Part shown: positions 1 to 7,125 of the stretch, one piece after another
Position numbering within the stretch: position 1 is the stretch's first letter
How the letters are laid out: each line of letters opens with the position of its first letter
Assembly: GCA_021848165.1 (NCBI GenBank)
Contig: JAJZMW010000037.1
Coordinates: 1 to 19,406, forward strand
DNA from: Thermoplasmata archaeon
GTDB taxonomy: Archaea > Thermoplasmatota > Thermoplasmata > Lutacidiplasmatales > UBA184
Length of the DNA stretch: 19,406 nucleotides
Direction of reading: 5' to 3'
Position numbers and translations under genes: made by a program
The notes under the pieces: model-generated
What the model was told of the DNA's origin: nothing
The model's database searches: none
The model's input: the letters and a program-made list of their open reading frames with translations, nothing else

Positions 1-939
1 GTGGTCCACAAGCACTCGGCGAGCGGCCTCTCGCCGCTCACCTGCCTGGCCGCCGACGAGGCCGGCGCGACCGCGGTCGACGGCGCCCTGAGCCCGTTCT
101 CGGGCGGGGCGAGCCAGCCCCCCACCGAGACGCTCGTCGCCGCGATGCGCGGGACGCCGTTCGACCCCGGCCTCGACCTGGTCGCGCTCGCGGATCTCGC
201 CCACTACTTCCGCGGCGTCCTCGAACGGTACCGCCCCCTGCTCAACCTGCGCGCGCTCCAGACCGACGCCGACATCCTCCTCCACCAGGTCCCCGGCGGG
301 ATGCTCAGCAACCTCCTCAGCCAGCTCGAGGAACAAGGGGCGATCGACCGGCTCCCCGAGGTCCTGGCGGAGATCCCGCGCGTGCGACGCGACCTCGGCT
401 ACCCGCCCCTCGTCACCCCCACGAGCCAGATCGTCGGGATCCAGGCGGTCATCAACGTCCTCACCGGGGAGCGGTACCGGTCGATCACCCGGGAGGTGCG
501 CGATTACCTGCGGGGCCTCTACGGCACCCCCCCGGCGCCGATGGAACCGGCGCTCGTCCAGCGCGTCACCGCCGAAGAGCCGGCGATCCGGGGCCGCCCC
601 GCCGACACGATCGGCGCCGAGTTCGAACGGAGTCGCGGGGAGGCCCTGGCCCGCTGGCCGGGGATCTCCGAGCGGGAGGTCCTCTCCTACACGATCTTCC
701 CGTCGGTCTACGTCGGCTACCGGACCGCCGTCGATGCCGGGCTCGACAGCGACGCCCTCGCCGGGGCGGCCCTCGGGATCGTGGCGGCGCTCCGGACGCC
801 GGCGCCGCCCCCGGAGCCGCGGGGCGAGCTCCCGGCCGGCGCGGGACCGTCGGGGAGCGCCTGGGCGCACGACGGGCGGATCCGACAGCTCTCGCAGCGG
901 AGGTGGGTCGATGCGGCTTCGCATCGGGCGCGGCGCTGA
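1..939 (+). CDS. pycB: Pyruvate/oxaloacetate carboxyltransferase subunit (PycB/OadA family), 3' part
   Basis: This is the C-terminal part of a biotin-dependent carboxyltransferase subunit, which moves the carboxyl group between carboxybiotin and pyruvate or oxaloacetate. The frame is open from base 1, so the true start lies before the window and the GTG at base 1 is probably internal. The sequence opens with VHKHSASG, corresponding to the metal-binding His-x-His strand that ends the TIM barrel. It continues with GALSPFSGGASQPPTE and, near residue 140, PTSQIVGIQAV, both hallmarks of the family. The tail carries no biotin site; biotin is on the separate protein encoded next, whose start overlaps this gene by 29 nt. 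Whether the complex is a pyruvate carboxylase or an oxaloacetate decarboxylase cannot be settled here, because the biotin carboxylase or membrane subunits are outside the window. Confidence 0.9.
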   Translation: MVHKHSASGLSPLTCLAADEAGATAVDGALSPFSGGASQPPTETLVAAMRGTPFDPGLDLVALADLAHYFRGVLERYRPLLNLRALQTDADILLHQVPGGMLSNLLSQLEEQGAIDRLPEVLAEIPRVRRDLGYPPLVTPTSQIVGIQAVINVLTGERYRSITREVRDYLRGLYGTPPAPMEPALVQRVTAEEPAIRGRPADTIGAEFERSRGEALARWPGISEREVLSYTIFPSVYVGYRTAVDAGLDSDALAGAALGIVAALRTPAPPPEPRGELPAGAGPSGSAWAHDGRIRQLSQRRWVDAASHRARR

Positions 940-1465
940 CGTGGAGGAGGTCGAGGTCGACCTCGCCGCGAAGACGGTCCGACGGCAGGGGCGCTCGTAT
1001 CCGTTCGAGATCGTCCAGGACGGGGCGCTGAAGGTCGAGCTCGAGATCGCCGGGGAGAAGGTCGTCGTCGAGGGGTGGCCGACCGGGTTCGCGAGCCCGC
1101 CCGGCCCGGTCGACGTGAACGGCGAGCGGGGCCCCGTCGGCTCCGTCGAGCGCGAGGAGTCCCGCGCCTCGTCGAACGTTCCCCGGGCCCCGACCCCGGC
1201 CGTTCGCGGCCCGCCCGCGCCGATCCCGGCCCCCGGAGGGCCGGGAACCGCCATCCTCCCCCCGATGCCGGGGAAGGTCCTCGAGGTCCGGGTCCGCGAT
1301 GGCCAGAGGGTCGCGGCGGGGGATCTCCTGGTCGTGGTCGAGGCGATGAAGATGCGCAACGAGATCGCGAGCCCGATCGGGGGCGTCGTCGCGCAGCTCG
1401 CGGTGCGGCCGGGGTCGAACGTCCGGGCCCGCGAAGCGATGCTCCGGATCGTCCCGAGCGACTAG
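911..1465 (+). CDS. Biotin carboxyl carrier protein
   Basis: This 184-residue protein carries the biotin that shuttles CO2 between carboxylase subunits. Residues 1-58 form a small N-terminal beta-rich domain seen in carriers of acyl-CoA and pyruvate carboxylases. A Pro/Ala/Gly-rich linker runs from about 60 to 112. A lipoyl/biotinyl domain fills 113-184 with the motif EAMKM, in which Lys147 is the expected biotinylation site. I chose ATG 911 because GGAGGTG lies about 5 nt upstream and the family sequence starts there, although the frame is open further upstream. It overlaps the carboxyltransferase gene by 29 nt, implying translational coupling. Its TAG stop sits inside a CTAG shared with the stop of the opposing gene. 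Confidence 0.92.
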   Translation: MRLRIGRGADVEEVEVDLAAKTVRRQGRSYPFEIVQDGALKVELEIAGEKVVVEGWPTGFASPPGPVDVNGERGPVGSVEREESRASSNVPRAPTPAVRGPPAPIPAPGGPGTAILPPMPGKVLEVRVRDGQRVAAGDLLVVVEAMKMRNEIASPIGGVVAQLAVRPGSNVRAREAMLRIVPSD

Positions 1466-1803
1466 ACCCGGCGCACCGGCCGGCCGCATCCCGGGCAGAA
1501 TCCGGCGCCCGGCGGCAGATCGTGGGCGCACCAGATGCAGAACCCGACCGGGCCCGGGGCCGGCGCCGTGGCCGGGCCGGGCGCTGCCGTGGCCGACGGC
1601 AAAGGGGCGCCGGGCGGCGGGCCGAGCGGAGCGCCGAGCCGACGGCGGCTGATCGGCAGATAGAACAGAACGAGGCTCGCGAACATCCAGGCGATCAGCC
1701 CGTAGAGGAAGATCGTGCCGTACTGCGGCGCCCACACGTAGACGACGACCGCCGCGCCGAGGAGCGCGAAGTTGATCAGGGTGAGCAAGCGCCCAAGGAA
1801 CAT
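1462..1803 (-). CDS. Small two-helix membrane protein with C-terminal zinc ribbon
   Basis: This is a 113-residue protein of unknown role. Two hydrophobic segments lie near residues 7-24 and 32-49. They are followed by a Pro/Ala/Gly-rich linker (about 58-87) and a four-cysteine zinc ribbon with C89, C92, C103 and C106 (FCIWC and FCPGCG). The layout resembles small archaeal proteins in which a zinc ribbon is tethered to the membrane, but I recognise no specific family. ATG at 1803 is preceded by GGGAG. The frame stays open a long way upstream, but that stretch is antisense to rtcB and reads as low-complexity Arg/Asp/Pro, so I do not count it. It lies between two plus-strand units, and its TAG overlaps the carrier-protein TAG in one CTAG. 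Confidence 0.75.
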   Translation of the reverse strand: MFLGRLLTLINFALLGAAVVVYVWAPQYGTIFLYGLIAWMFASLVLFYLPISRRRLGAPLGPPPGAPLPSATAAPGPATAPAPGPVGFCIWCAHDLPPGAGFCPGCGRPVRRV

Positions 1804-1810
1804 GCGACTC

Positions 1811-1825
1811 CCGACCGGTGGTCGG
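1811..1825. repeat. Perfect inverted repeat, 6-bp arms and 3-nt spacer
   Basis: CCGACC and GGTCGG are separated by GGT. The repeat lies 7 nt upstream of the ATG of the minus-strand zinc-ribbon gene and about 90 nt upstream of rtcB. It could be an operator or a hairpin in the zinc-ribbon leader. In DNA this GC-rich, short inverted repeats also occur by chance. Confidence 0.4.
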
Positions 1826-1885
1826 AGGGGAAATGCCCGCTCGGCTACTTGGGGTTTGGCCGGCGCGCGCCCGCCTCCCTCGAGG

Positions 1886-1892
1886 TAAAATA
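1886..1892 (+). promoter_or_regulatory. TATA box of rtcB
   Basis: TAAAATA stands out in GC-rich surroundings and is centred 26 nt before the rtcB ATG. This is the spacing at which archaeal transcription starts on or next to the start codon, so rtcB is probably read from a leaderless mRNA. No Shine-Dalgarno sequence precedes the ATG, which fits. Confidence 0.7.
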
Positions 1893-1914
1893 GCCGGGGC
1901 GAAAGGCGCGGACC

Positions 1915-3360
1915 ATGCCGAGGGCGCTCGCGCTCGTCCCGCGGGACGAGTTCACCTTCGACATCGAGCCCGACCCCGCGTTCGGCATGCGCGTTCCGGG
2001 GCGCATCTTCTCCGACGCCGCCCTCCTCGGCGACATCGCCCAGGACCCGTCGCTCGAGCAGGTCGCCAACGTCGCCACGCTCCCCGGGATCGTCGGGCAC
2101 TCGTTCGCGATGCCCGACATCCACTTCGGCTACGGCTTCCCGGTCGGCGGCGTGGCCGCCTTCGATCTCGAGGAGGGCGTCGTGAGCCCGGGCGGGATCG
2201 GCTACGACATCAATTGCGGCGTCCGCCTCCTCGCGACCCACCGCCGGGAGGAGGAGATCCGTCCGAAGCTCCCCGAGCTGGTCGAGGCGCTCTACCGCGC
2301 GGTCCCCTCGGGCGTCGGCGCGAAGGGGGGCGTCGCGCTCTCCCCGGACGACCTCGACCGGGTCCTGACGATGGGAGCCCGATGGATGGTCGAGGAGGGA
2401 CGAGGGCTCCCCGCCGACCTTCCGGTGCAGGAGGAGGAGGGCGCGCTCGCCGGCGCCGACCCCGGGCGCGTGAGCCCCCTCGCCCGCAAGCGGGGGCAGC
2501 GGCAGCTCGGCACGATCGGCAGCGGGAACCACTTCCTCGAGGTCCAGAAGGTCGACGAGCTGTTCGACCCGGCGGGGGCCCGCGCGCTCGGGCTCGTTTC
2601 CGGGGAGGTCGTCGTCATGCTCCACACGGGGTCGCGGGGGCTCGGTCACCAGATCGCGACCGACTTCATCCAGCGGATGGACGCATCGCTCGTGCGGCGG
2701 GGCGTCCGCCTGATCGACCGGCAGCTCTCGTGCGCCCCGATCGACTCCGACGAGGGCCGCGAGTACCTCGCGGCGATGGCGGCGGGGGCGAACTTCGCCT
2801 GGGCGAACCGCCAGGCGATCACCGACGGCGTGCGCCGGGCGTTCTCGGCCACGTTCGGGGGCGAGGCGCCGTCGATCGACGTCGTCTACGACATCGCGCA
2901 CAACATCGCGAAGACCGAGGAGCACCGCACCCCGGACGGCGTGCGCCGCCTCCTGATCCACCGCAAGGGCGCGACGCGCGCCTTCCCGCCCGGCCGCGCG
3001 GAGGTCCCGGCGCCGTACCGCGACCATGGCCAGCCGGTCCTCATCCCGGGCGACATGGGGACCGCCAGCTACGTGCTCAGCGGCCTCGCGAGCTCGATGG
3101 AGCGGTCGTTCGGCTCCTCTTGCCACGGCGCCGGCCGCCGCCTGAGCCGGCACGCGGCGGCGCGCGCGTTCCAGTACGACTCCGTCACGCACGCCCTGCG
3201 GGGCCGCGGGATCGTCGTCCGCTCGGCGACCCGCGAAGGCGTGACCGAAGAGGCCCCGGGCGCCTACAAGAACGTCGACGAGGTCGTTCGCGTCGCCGAG
3301 GGAGCCGGGCTCACCCGCCGCGTCGCGCGCCTCCTGCCGATGGGCGTCGTGAAGGGGTAG
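1915..3360 (+). CDS. rtcB: tRNA-splicing ligase RtcB
   Basis: RtcB joins RNA ends carrying 2',3'-cyclic phosphate and 5'-OH with GTP and Mn2+, completing tRNA splicing after the splicing endonuclease cuts. At 481 residues it has normal archaeal length. Family motifs appear in order: GIGYDINCGVR with the metal-binding Asp98 and Cys101, GTIGSGNHFLE, LHTGSRGLGHQ, YDIAHNIAK, HRKGATRAFPPG, GDMGTASYVL, and CHGAGRRLSR with His404 as the guanylylated histidine. The C-terminus AYKNVDEVV is also typical. There is no intein, although archaeal RtcB genes often carry one. The ATG is supported by the TATA box at 1886, which implies a leaderless message. A substrate for it, the intron-containing tRNA-Leu, lies in the same window at 9549-9669. 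Confidence 0.97.
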   Translation: MPRALALVPRDEFTFDIEPDPAFGMRVPGRIFSDAALLGDIAQDPSLEQVANVATLPGIVGHSFAMPDIHFGYGFPVGGVAAFDLEEGVVSPGGIGYDINCGVRLLATHRREEEIRPKLPELVEALYRAVPSGVGAKGGVALSPDDLDRVLTMGARWMVEEGRGLPADLPVQEEEGALAGADPGRVSPLARKRGQRQLGTIGSGNHFLEVQKVDELFDPAGARALGLVSGEVVVMLHTGSRGLGHQIATDFIQRMDASLVRRGVRLIDRQLSCAPIDSDEGREYLAAMAAGANFAWANRQAITDGVRRAFSATFGGEAPSIDVVYDIAHNIAKTEEHRTPDGVRRLLIHRKGATRAFPPGRAEVPAPYRDHGQPVLIPGDMGTASYVLSGLASSMERSFGSSCHGAGRRLSRHAAARAFQYDSVTHALRGRGIVVRSATREGVTEEAPGAYKNVDEVVRVAEGAGLTRRVARLLPMGVVKG

Positions 3361-3400
3361 GGCCTCCGCCGGCCGCCGCGTTCCCTCGGCGCCCGAACCC

Positions 3401-3407
3401 TATTAAG
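3401..3407 (+). promoter_or_regulatory. TATA box of the M50 protease gene
   Basis: TATTAAG lies in the 76-nt gap after rtcB. Its centre is about 33 nt before the GTG at 3437, so transcription should start only a few bases ahead of the start codon. This box probably drives the protease gene and priL together. Confidence 0.6.
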
Positions 3408-3436
3408 CGGGTCGGCGCTCGAAGCGCGGGACTCGC

Positions 3437-4777
3437 GTGACGTCGCTCACCCTGAACGGCTACGAGATCGCGGGGCTCCTGATCGTCGCCTACGGCGTCG
3501 TCGTCTACCTCCTCTGGCGCGGGGGCTGGATCGGCAAGGACCGGACGCTCGCCCTCCTCGGCCCGGCGCTGATGATCCGCACGCGCCGGGGACGCGACTT
3601 CCTCGACCGCGTCGGCCGCCGCGTCCGGGCCTGGTCGATCGCGGGCGACGTGGCGATCGTCCTCGCGGCGATCACGATGGTCGCGATGATGGCGCTCCTC
3701 TTCGTCGACGCCTACGTCGCCCTCACGATCCCCGCCAGCCAGGCGCCGAGCGCCGCCGAGGCGCTCGGGATCCCCGGGATCAACCCGATCATCCCGATCG
3801 GCTACGGCCTCGTCGCCCTGATCGTCGGGGTCGTCCTGCACGAGCTCTTCCACGGCTTCGTCGCCCGCTCGCAGAAGATCGGGGTGAAGAGCCTCGGCGT
3901 CCTCTGGTGCGTGATCCCGGTCGGAGCCTTCGTCGAGCAGGACGACGAGGACATGGAGCGCGCCGACCGGCGTCGGCGCGACCGCGTGGCGGCGGCCGGG
4001 GTCTTCGCGAACTTCGCGATCGCGCTAATCTGCTTTGCCATTCTGAGCGCGCTCGTCGCTAGCTCCGTCGCGCCGAACGCGACCGGGGTCGGGGTCCTGA
4101 ACACGGTGAGCGGGGCGCCGGCGTCGACGGCCGGGCTCGCGTCGGGGGACATCATCACCGTCTTCAACGGGACGCCGACGCCGACGAACCCGGTGTTCGC
4201 GGCCGCGATCGCGCGGACCCACCCGAACCAAACGGTCGCGGTCACCTACTACTCGGCCGGGGTCGGACGTCTCGTCACCACCTCGATCGTCCTCGCGGCG
4301 AACCCGGGGAACCGCTCCGAGGGGTTCCTGGGGGTCTACTACTCGTTCCTGACGCCGGCGCAGATCCTCCAGAGCCTCCAGAACCCGCTCGCGGTGGCGT
4401 CGAACCCGATCACGGGGCTGATCGATTGGCTCGTCTTGCCGTTCTCCTCCCTCGAGCCGGTCCAGGGGAGCGTGGCGCAGTTCTACCACTTCTCGGGCCC
4501 GCTCTCGGGGGCGGATCCGGGGACGGTGTGGATCGGCCTCAACCTCCTCTACTGGTTCGCCTGGATGAACTTCCTCCTCGGCGCCTCGAACGCGCTCCCG
4601 CTGATCCCGTTGGACGGGGGGCTGTTGGTGCGCGACTACGCGAGCGCCCTCGCGATGCGCCTGCGCAAAGGGTGGACGGTCGCGCGCGCCGATCGGTTCG
4701 GCGGATCGCTCGCCGTCATGAGCTCCTTGCTCGTGGTGTTCCTGATCCTATGGCAGTTCGTGGCCCCGCGCCTCTGA
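3437..4777 (+). CDS. Site-2 protease family membrane metalloprotease (M50) with PDZ domain
   Basis: This 446-residue intramembrane zinc protease belongs to the group that cuts membrane-anchored substrates such as regulators. HELFH, the HExxH zinc site, is at residues 135-139 inside a hydrophobic helix. LPLIPLDGG near residue 393 supplies the third zinc ligand (Asp393). Hydrophobic segments lie at about 8-28, 68-95, 115-140, 187-212, 360-390 and 422-443. A PDZ-like region (about 213-305) follows the second core helix, with GSAPASTAGL-type features (here VSGAPASTAGLASGD). The GTG start is the first in frame after the upstream TATA box and opens directly into the first helix. The gene overlaps priL by 28 nt. 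The substrate cannot be deduced from the neighbours. Confidence 0.9.
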   Translation: MTSLTLNGYEIAGLLIVAYGVVVYLLWRGGWIGKDRTLALLGPALMIRTRRGRDFLDRVGRRVRAWSIAGDVAIVLAAITMVAMMALLFVDAYVALTIPASQAPSAAEALGIPGINPIIPIGYGLVALIVGVVLHELFHGFVARSQKIGVKSLGVLWCVIPVGAFVEQDDEDMERADRRRRDRVAAAGVFANFAIALICFAILSALVASSVAPNATGVGVLNTVSGAPASTAGLASGDIITVFNGTPTPTNPVFAAAIARTHPNQTVAVTYYSAGVGRLVTTSIVLAANPGNRSEGFLGVYYSFLTPAQILQSLQNPLAVASNPITGLIDWLVLPFSSLEPVQGSVAQFYHFSGPLSGADPGTVWIGLNLLYWFAWMNFLLGASNALPLIPLDGGLLVRDYASALAMRLRKGWTVARADRFGGSLAVMSSLLVVFLILWQFVAPRL

Positions 4778-5937
4778 GCGAGGAGTGGCTCCTCGGGGAG
4801 TACCCGTTCCTCCCCGGGGCGGAGCGCTGGACCGCGGAGTTCTCGGTCGGCGAGCTCGCGACCGCCCCCCGCTTCGACCGCACCCGGGCGTTCGGGCGGG
4901 CCCGCGCCCTCGCCGGCGCCGACGACCCGAGCGGGTCGACGGTCCTCGCCGAGCTCGACCGCGCGCGACCGGACGAGCGGCTCCTCTCGTTCCTCTACGC
5001 CCGGCTCCTCCTCGCGTGCGCCCCGAGCGCGGCGCCGATCCGTCGGTGGGCCGTCGCCGAGGCGAAGCGCGCCTACGCCCGGCTCGAACGCGGCGACCCC
5101 GAGGTCGTCCGGGAGGTCGCCGGGCGCCTCGGCCACCCGATCGAGCCGCTGCCGGCGGGCGGGATGACGATCGATCTCGCCGAGTATCTCCATCTCGCCG
5201 TGCCGATCCGGGAGGGGGCGTTCCGCCTCGGCCCGCAGGCGCTCCGGCACGGTCGCGTCGAAGTGACCGACGCGCGCGCGGCGCGGCTGATCGAAGAGGC
5301 GGTCCGGATCGAGCTCTCGCGGCCGCCGTCGATCGATCCCGCCCTCGCGGAGCGGGTCCGGGGGCTCGAGGCCCCGTTCTTCGAGGAGATCGCCCGGCGG
5401 ACCCCCGCGCCGCGGGCGGCCGGCCCGGCCGGGCCGACGGTCCTGCGCGCCGACCTCTTCCCTCCGTGCGTCCGCAAGATGCGCCGGACGCTCGAGAGCG
5501 GGGAGAACCTCTCCCACGCGGGGCGCTTCGCGCTCGCTGCCTTCCTCCACCGCGCGGGGGCCGACGAGGAGACGATCGTCGACAGCTACCGCGGCGCGCC
5601 CGACTTCGACGAGTCGATCACCCGCTACCAGGTCGAGCACATCACGCACCGGGACGGCGGCCGGGGCTACGAGCCTCCGGAATGCGCGACGCTCCGCTCG
5701 CACGGCCTCTGCCTCCGCGAAGGGGATCCGAGCGCTCCCGCGCCGATCGACCGGGCCCGCGACCCCCGCTGCTTCGAAGAGAGCCTGCGCCACCCGCTCC
5801 AATACTATCGGCAACGCGGCGGCCGCGTCCGGGAGGACCCGGATCGGGACGGCCCGACTACTCGGGAGGGGGCGGGCGGTCGAGACGCCGCCACACCGCG
5901 CGGGCCCGAGAGAACGCCGTCCACTGGCCGGCGATGA
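4750..5937 (+). CDS. priL: DNA primase large subunit PriL
   Basis: PriL is the iron-sulfur subunit that, with PriS, makes RNA primers for replication in archaea and eukaryotes. The N-terminus has SEEWLLGEYPFLPGAE, the usual opening of the family. The C-terminal half holds the four conserved cluster cysteines: C240 (FPPCVRK), C312 (PPECATL), C321 (HGLCLRE) and C341 (DPRCFEE), followed by HPLQYY. Length is 395 residues. ATG 4750 is the only good start; the frame is open further upstream, but that stretch reads as a shadow of the protease gene. The last 40 or so residues are low-complexity and lie over the end of the convergent phosphatidyltransferase gene (80-nt overlap). The 28-nt overlap with the protease gene implies joint transcription. 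PriS is not in the window. Confidence 0.93.
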   Translation: MAVRGPAPLSEEWLLGEYPFLPGAERWTAEFSVGELATAPRFDRTRAFGRARALAGADDPSGSTVLAELDRARPDERLLSFLYARLLLACAPSAAPIRRWAVAEAKRAYARLERGDPEVVREVAGRLGHPIEPLPAGGMTIDLAEYLHLAVPIREGAFRLGPQALRHGRVEVTDARAARLIEEAVRIELSRPPSIDPALAERVRGLEAPFFEEIARRTPAPRAAGPAGPTVLRADLFPPCVRKMRRTLESGENLSHAGRFALAAFLHRAGADEETIVDSYRGAPDFDESITRYQVEHITHRDGGRGYEPPECATLRSHGLCLREGDPSAPAPIDRARDPRCFEESLRHPLQYYRQRGGRVREDPDRDGPTTREGAGGRDAATPRGPERTPSTGRR

Positions 5938-6529
5938 CGAAGTAGGCGAGCGCGACGTCGATCACCGTGAACCCGACCCCCCCGAGCGAGAAGCGCGCCC
6001 ACGGCTCGCTCGGCGCCCACGGCCACGGAAGGGTCCAGAGGAACTCGAGGAACGTCGCGAGGCTCAGGATGACGAGCCGGTCGGCGCGGGTCAGGAGGCC
6101 CCCGTAGAGCCGCCCCTGGCCGACCGCCTGCGCCTGCGTCCCCATGTAGCTCGTCAACAGGAGGCTCGCGAGGGCGAGGAGCGCGAGGAGCGGGATCGCG
6201 TAGGCGGAGACGGCGATCCCGAGCAGGAGGATCAGGTCGGCGTACCGGTCGAGGACGTGGTCGAGGAAATCGCCCCGCGCGCTCGCCCGGTGGGTGCGAC
6301 GGGCGACCTCCCCGTCGAGGACGTCGAACGTTCCGCCGACGAGGATGAGGGCGGCGACCGGAAAGAAGAGGAGCGGTCCCGCCCATCGGGCGAGCGCGGC
6401 GAGGACGGCGGCGGCGACGAGGAGGCCGAAGGCGATCGCGCTCAACGTGTTCGGGGAGTAGCGGAGGTACGGTCGGCTGAGGCGCTCGAGCGTCGGGTCG
6501 AGCCGGCGCCGGAGCCCTTCGAGCACCAT
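5858..6529 (-). CDS. CDP-alcohol phosphatidyltransferase, probable archaetidylinositol phosphate synthase type
   Basis: This membrane enzyme transfers a polar head group onto CDP-activated archaeal lipid. The family motif D-x2-D-G-x2-A-R-x8-G-x3-D-x3-D is complete: Asp69, Asp72, Gly73, Ala76, Arg77, Gly86, Asp90, Asp94. Six or so hydrophobic helices span the 223 residues. The segment SYMGTQAQAVGQ, then GRLYGGLLTRADR, resembles the archaetidylinositol phosphate synthase group, but the exact head group (inositol phosphate, glycerol phosphate or serine) is inference. ATG 6529 lies 8 nt after the AK6 stop and gives the usual N-terminus (LDPTLERLSRPYLRYSPNTLS). An upstream start would run through AK6 coding sequence. 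It is the last gene of the minus-strand operon and its 3' end overlaps priL by 80 nt. Confidence 0.87.
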   Translation of the reverse strand: MVLEGLRRRLDPTLERLSRPYLRYSPNTLSAIAFGLLVAAAVLAALARWAGPLLFFPVAALILVGGTFDVLDGEVARRTHRASARGDFLDHVLDRYADLILLLGIAVSAYAIPLLALLALASLLLTSYMGTQAQAVGQGRLYGGLLTRADRLVILSLATFLEFLWTLPWPWAPSEPWARFSLGGVGFTVIDVALAYFVIAGQWTAFSRARAVWRRLDRPPPPE

Positions 6530-6537
6530 CGGCCCGG

Positions 6538-7125
6538 TTACGAGGACCAGTCCAAAAGATGCTCGGTCACGCGCGGGTCGGCGAGCCAGTCGACCCGCGG
6601 GCTCCGTCGGGGGGGCCATCGGGCGATGGCCCGGTCGACGCGCCGGGCCACCGCGGACGGTGGCCGCCCGGTCGTGTCGATCTCGACGACCGGGAGGTGG
6701 TGCGCCCGCGCTTCCGTCGCGACCAGATCGAGCGCCTCGGAGAGGAGGTTCTCGTCGCGTTCGAGGCGGCCCGGGCGCCCCCCGAGACGGCCCGCGAGCT
6801 CTCGCGGGTCGCAGCGGAGCACGATCGCGCCGCGGACCGGAAGGAGATGCGCCAGGTGGCCCACGAGCAGATCCACTCCCGGTTCCGGCCGCCGGGCCAG
6901 CGAGGCCCGCAGGCGCGCGAGGTCGACCACGACCCCCCGGCGACCCCGGCGCGCCCGGTGCCGCTCCCGCGCGAGGTCCCCGACCTCGCGCGAGGGGTGG
7001 CGGGCCCCGAGGATCTGGGCGATGGTCGACTTACCGGTCCCGGGGGTCCCGGTCAGAGCGAGCGGGCGTCGCCGGCGCCGCGGGGCGGTCAGAGGAATCG
7101 GAGCGAGCGATGTTCGGCCCGCCAC
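6538..7125 (-). CDS. AK6/Fap7-family adenylate kinase-like protein
   Basis: The P-loop GTPGTGKS is at residues 26-33, and the NMP-kinase pattern continues with VDLLVGHLAHLLPV, VLRCDPRELAGRL and RDENLLSEALDLVATEA. The C-terminus VDWLADPRVTEHLLDW is characteristic of AK6. In yeast and archaea, Fap7 acts as an adenylate kinase or ATPase in late small-subunit ribosome maturation with uS11; that role here is inferred from family. The start is a GTG at 7125 with GGGAGGTC just upstream, placing 37 nt inside the previous gene. It adds about 20 residues to the usual short N-terminus, so a later start cannot be excluded. It sits between the GlyA-like gene and the phosphatidyltransferase in an operon. 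Confidence 0.86.
   Translation of the reverse strand: MAGRTSLAPIPLTAPRRRRRPLALTGTPGTGKSTIAQILGARHPSREVGDLARERHRARRGRRGVVVDLARLRASLARRPEPGVDLLVGHLAHLLPVRGAIVLRCDPRELAGRLGGRPGRLERDENLLSEALDLVATEARAHHLPVVEIDTTGRPPSAVARRVDRAIARWPPRRSPRVDWLADPRVTEHLLDWSS

Noticed and set aside
734..910. Upstream extension of the biotin carrier
   Set aside because: It lies within the carboxyltransferase gene, reads as Arg/Ser/Gly filler, and a ribosome-binding site marks ATG 911.
1462..3192. A 576-codon minus-strand open frame opposite rtcB
   Set aside because: Only the last 113 codons read like protein. The rest is Arg/Asp/Pro-rich antisense of a strongly conserved gene, as expected in GC-rich DNA.
4426..4749. 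Upstream extension of PriL
   Set aside because: It overlaps the conserved end of the protease in another frame and has no similarity to primase.
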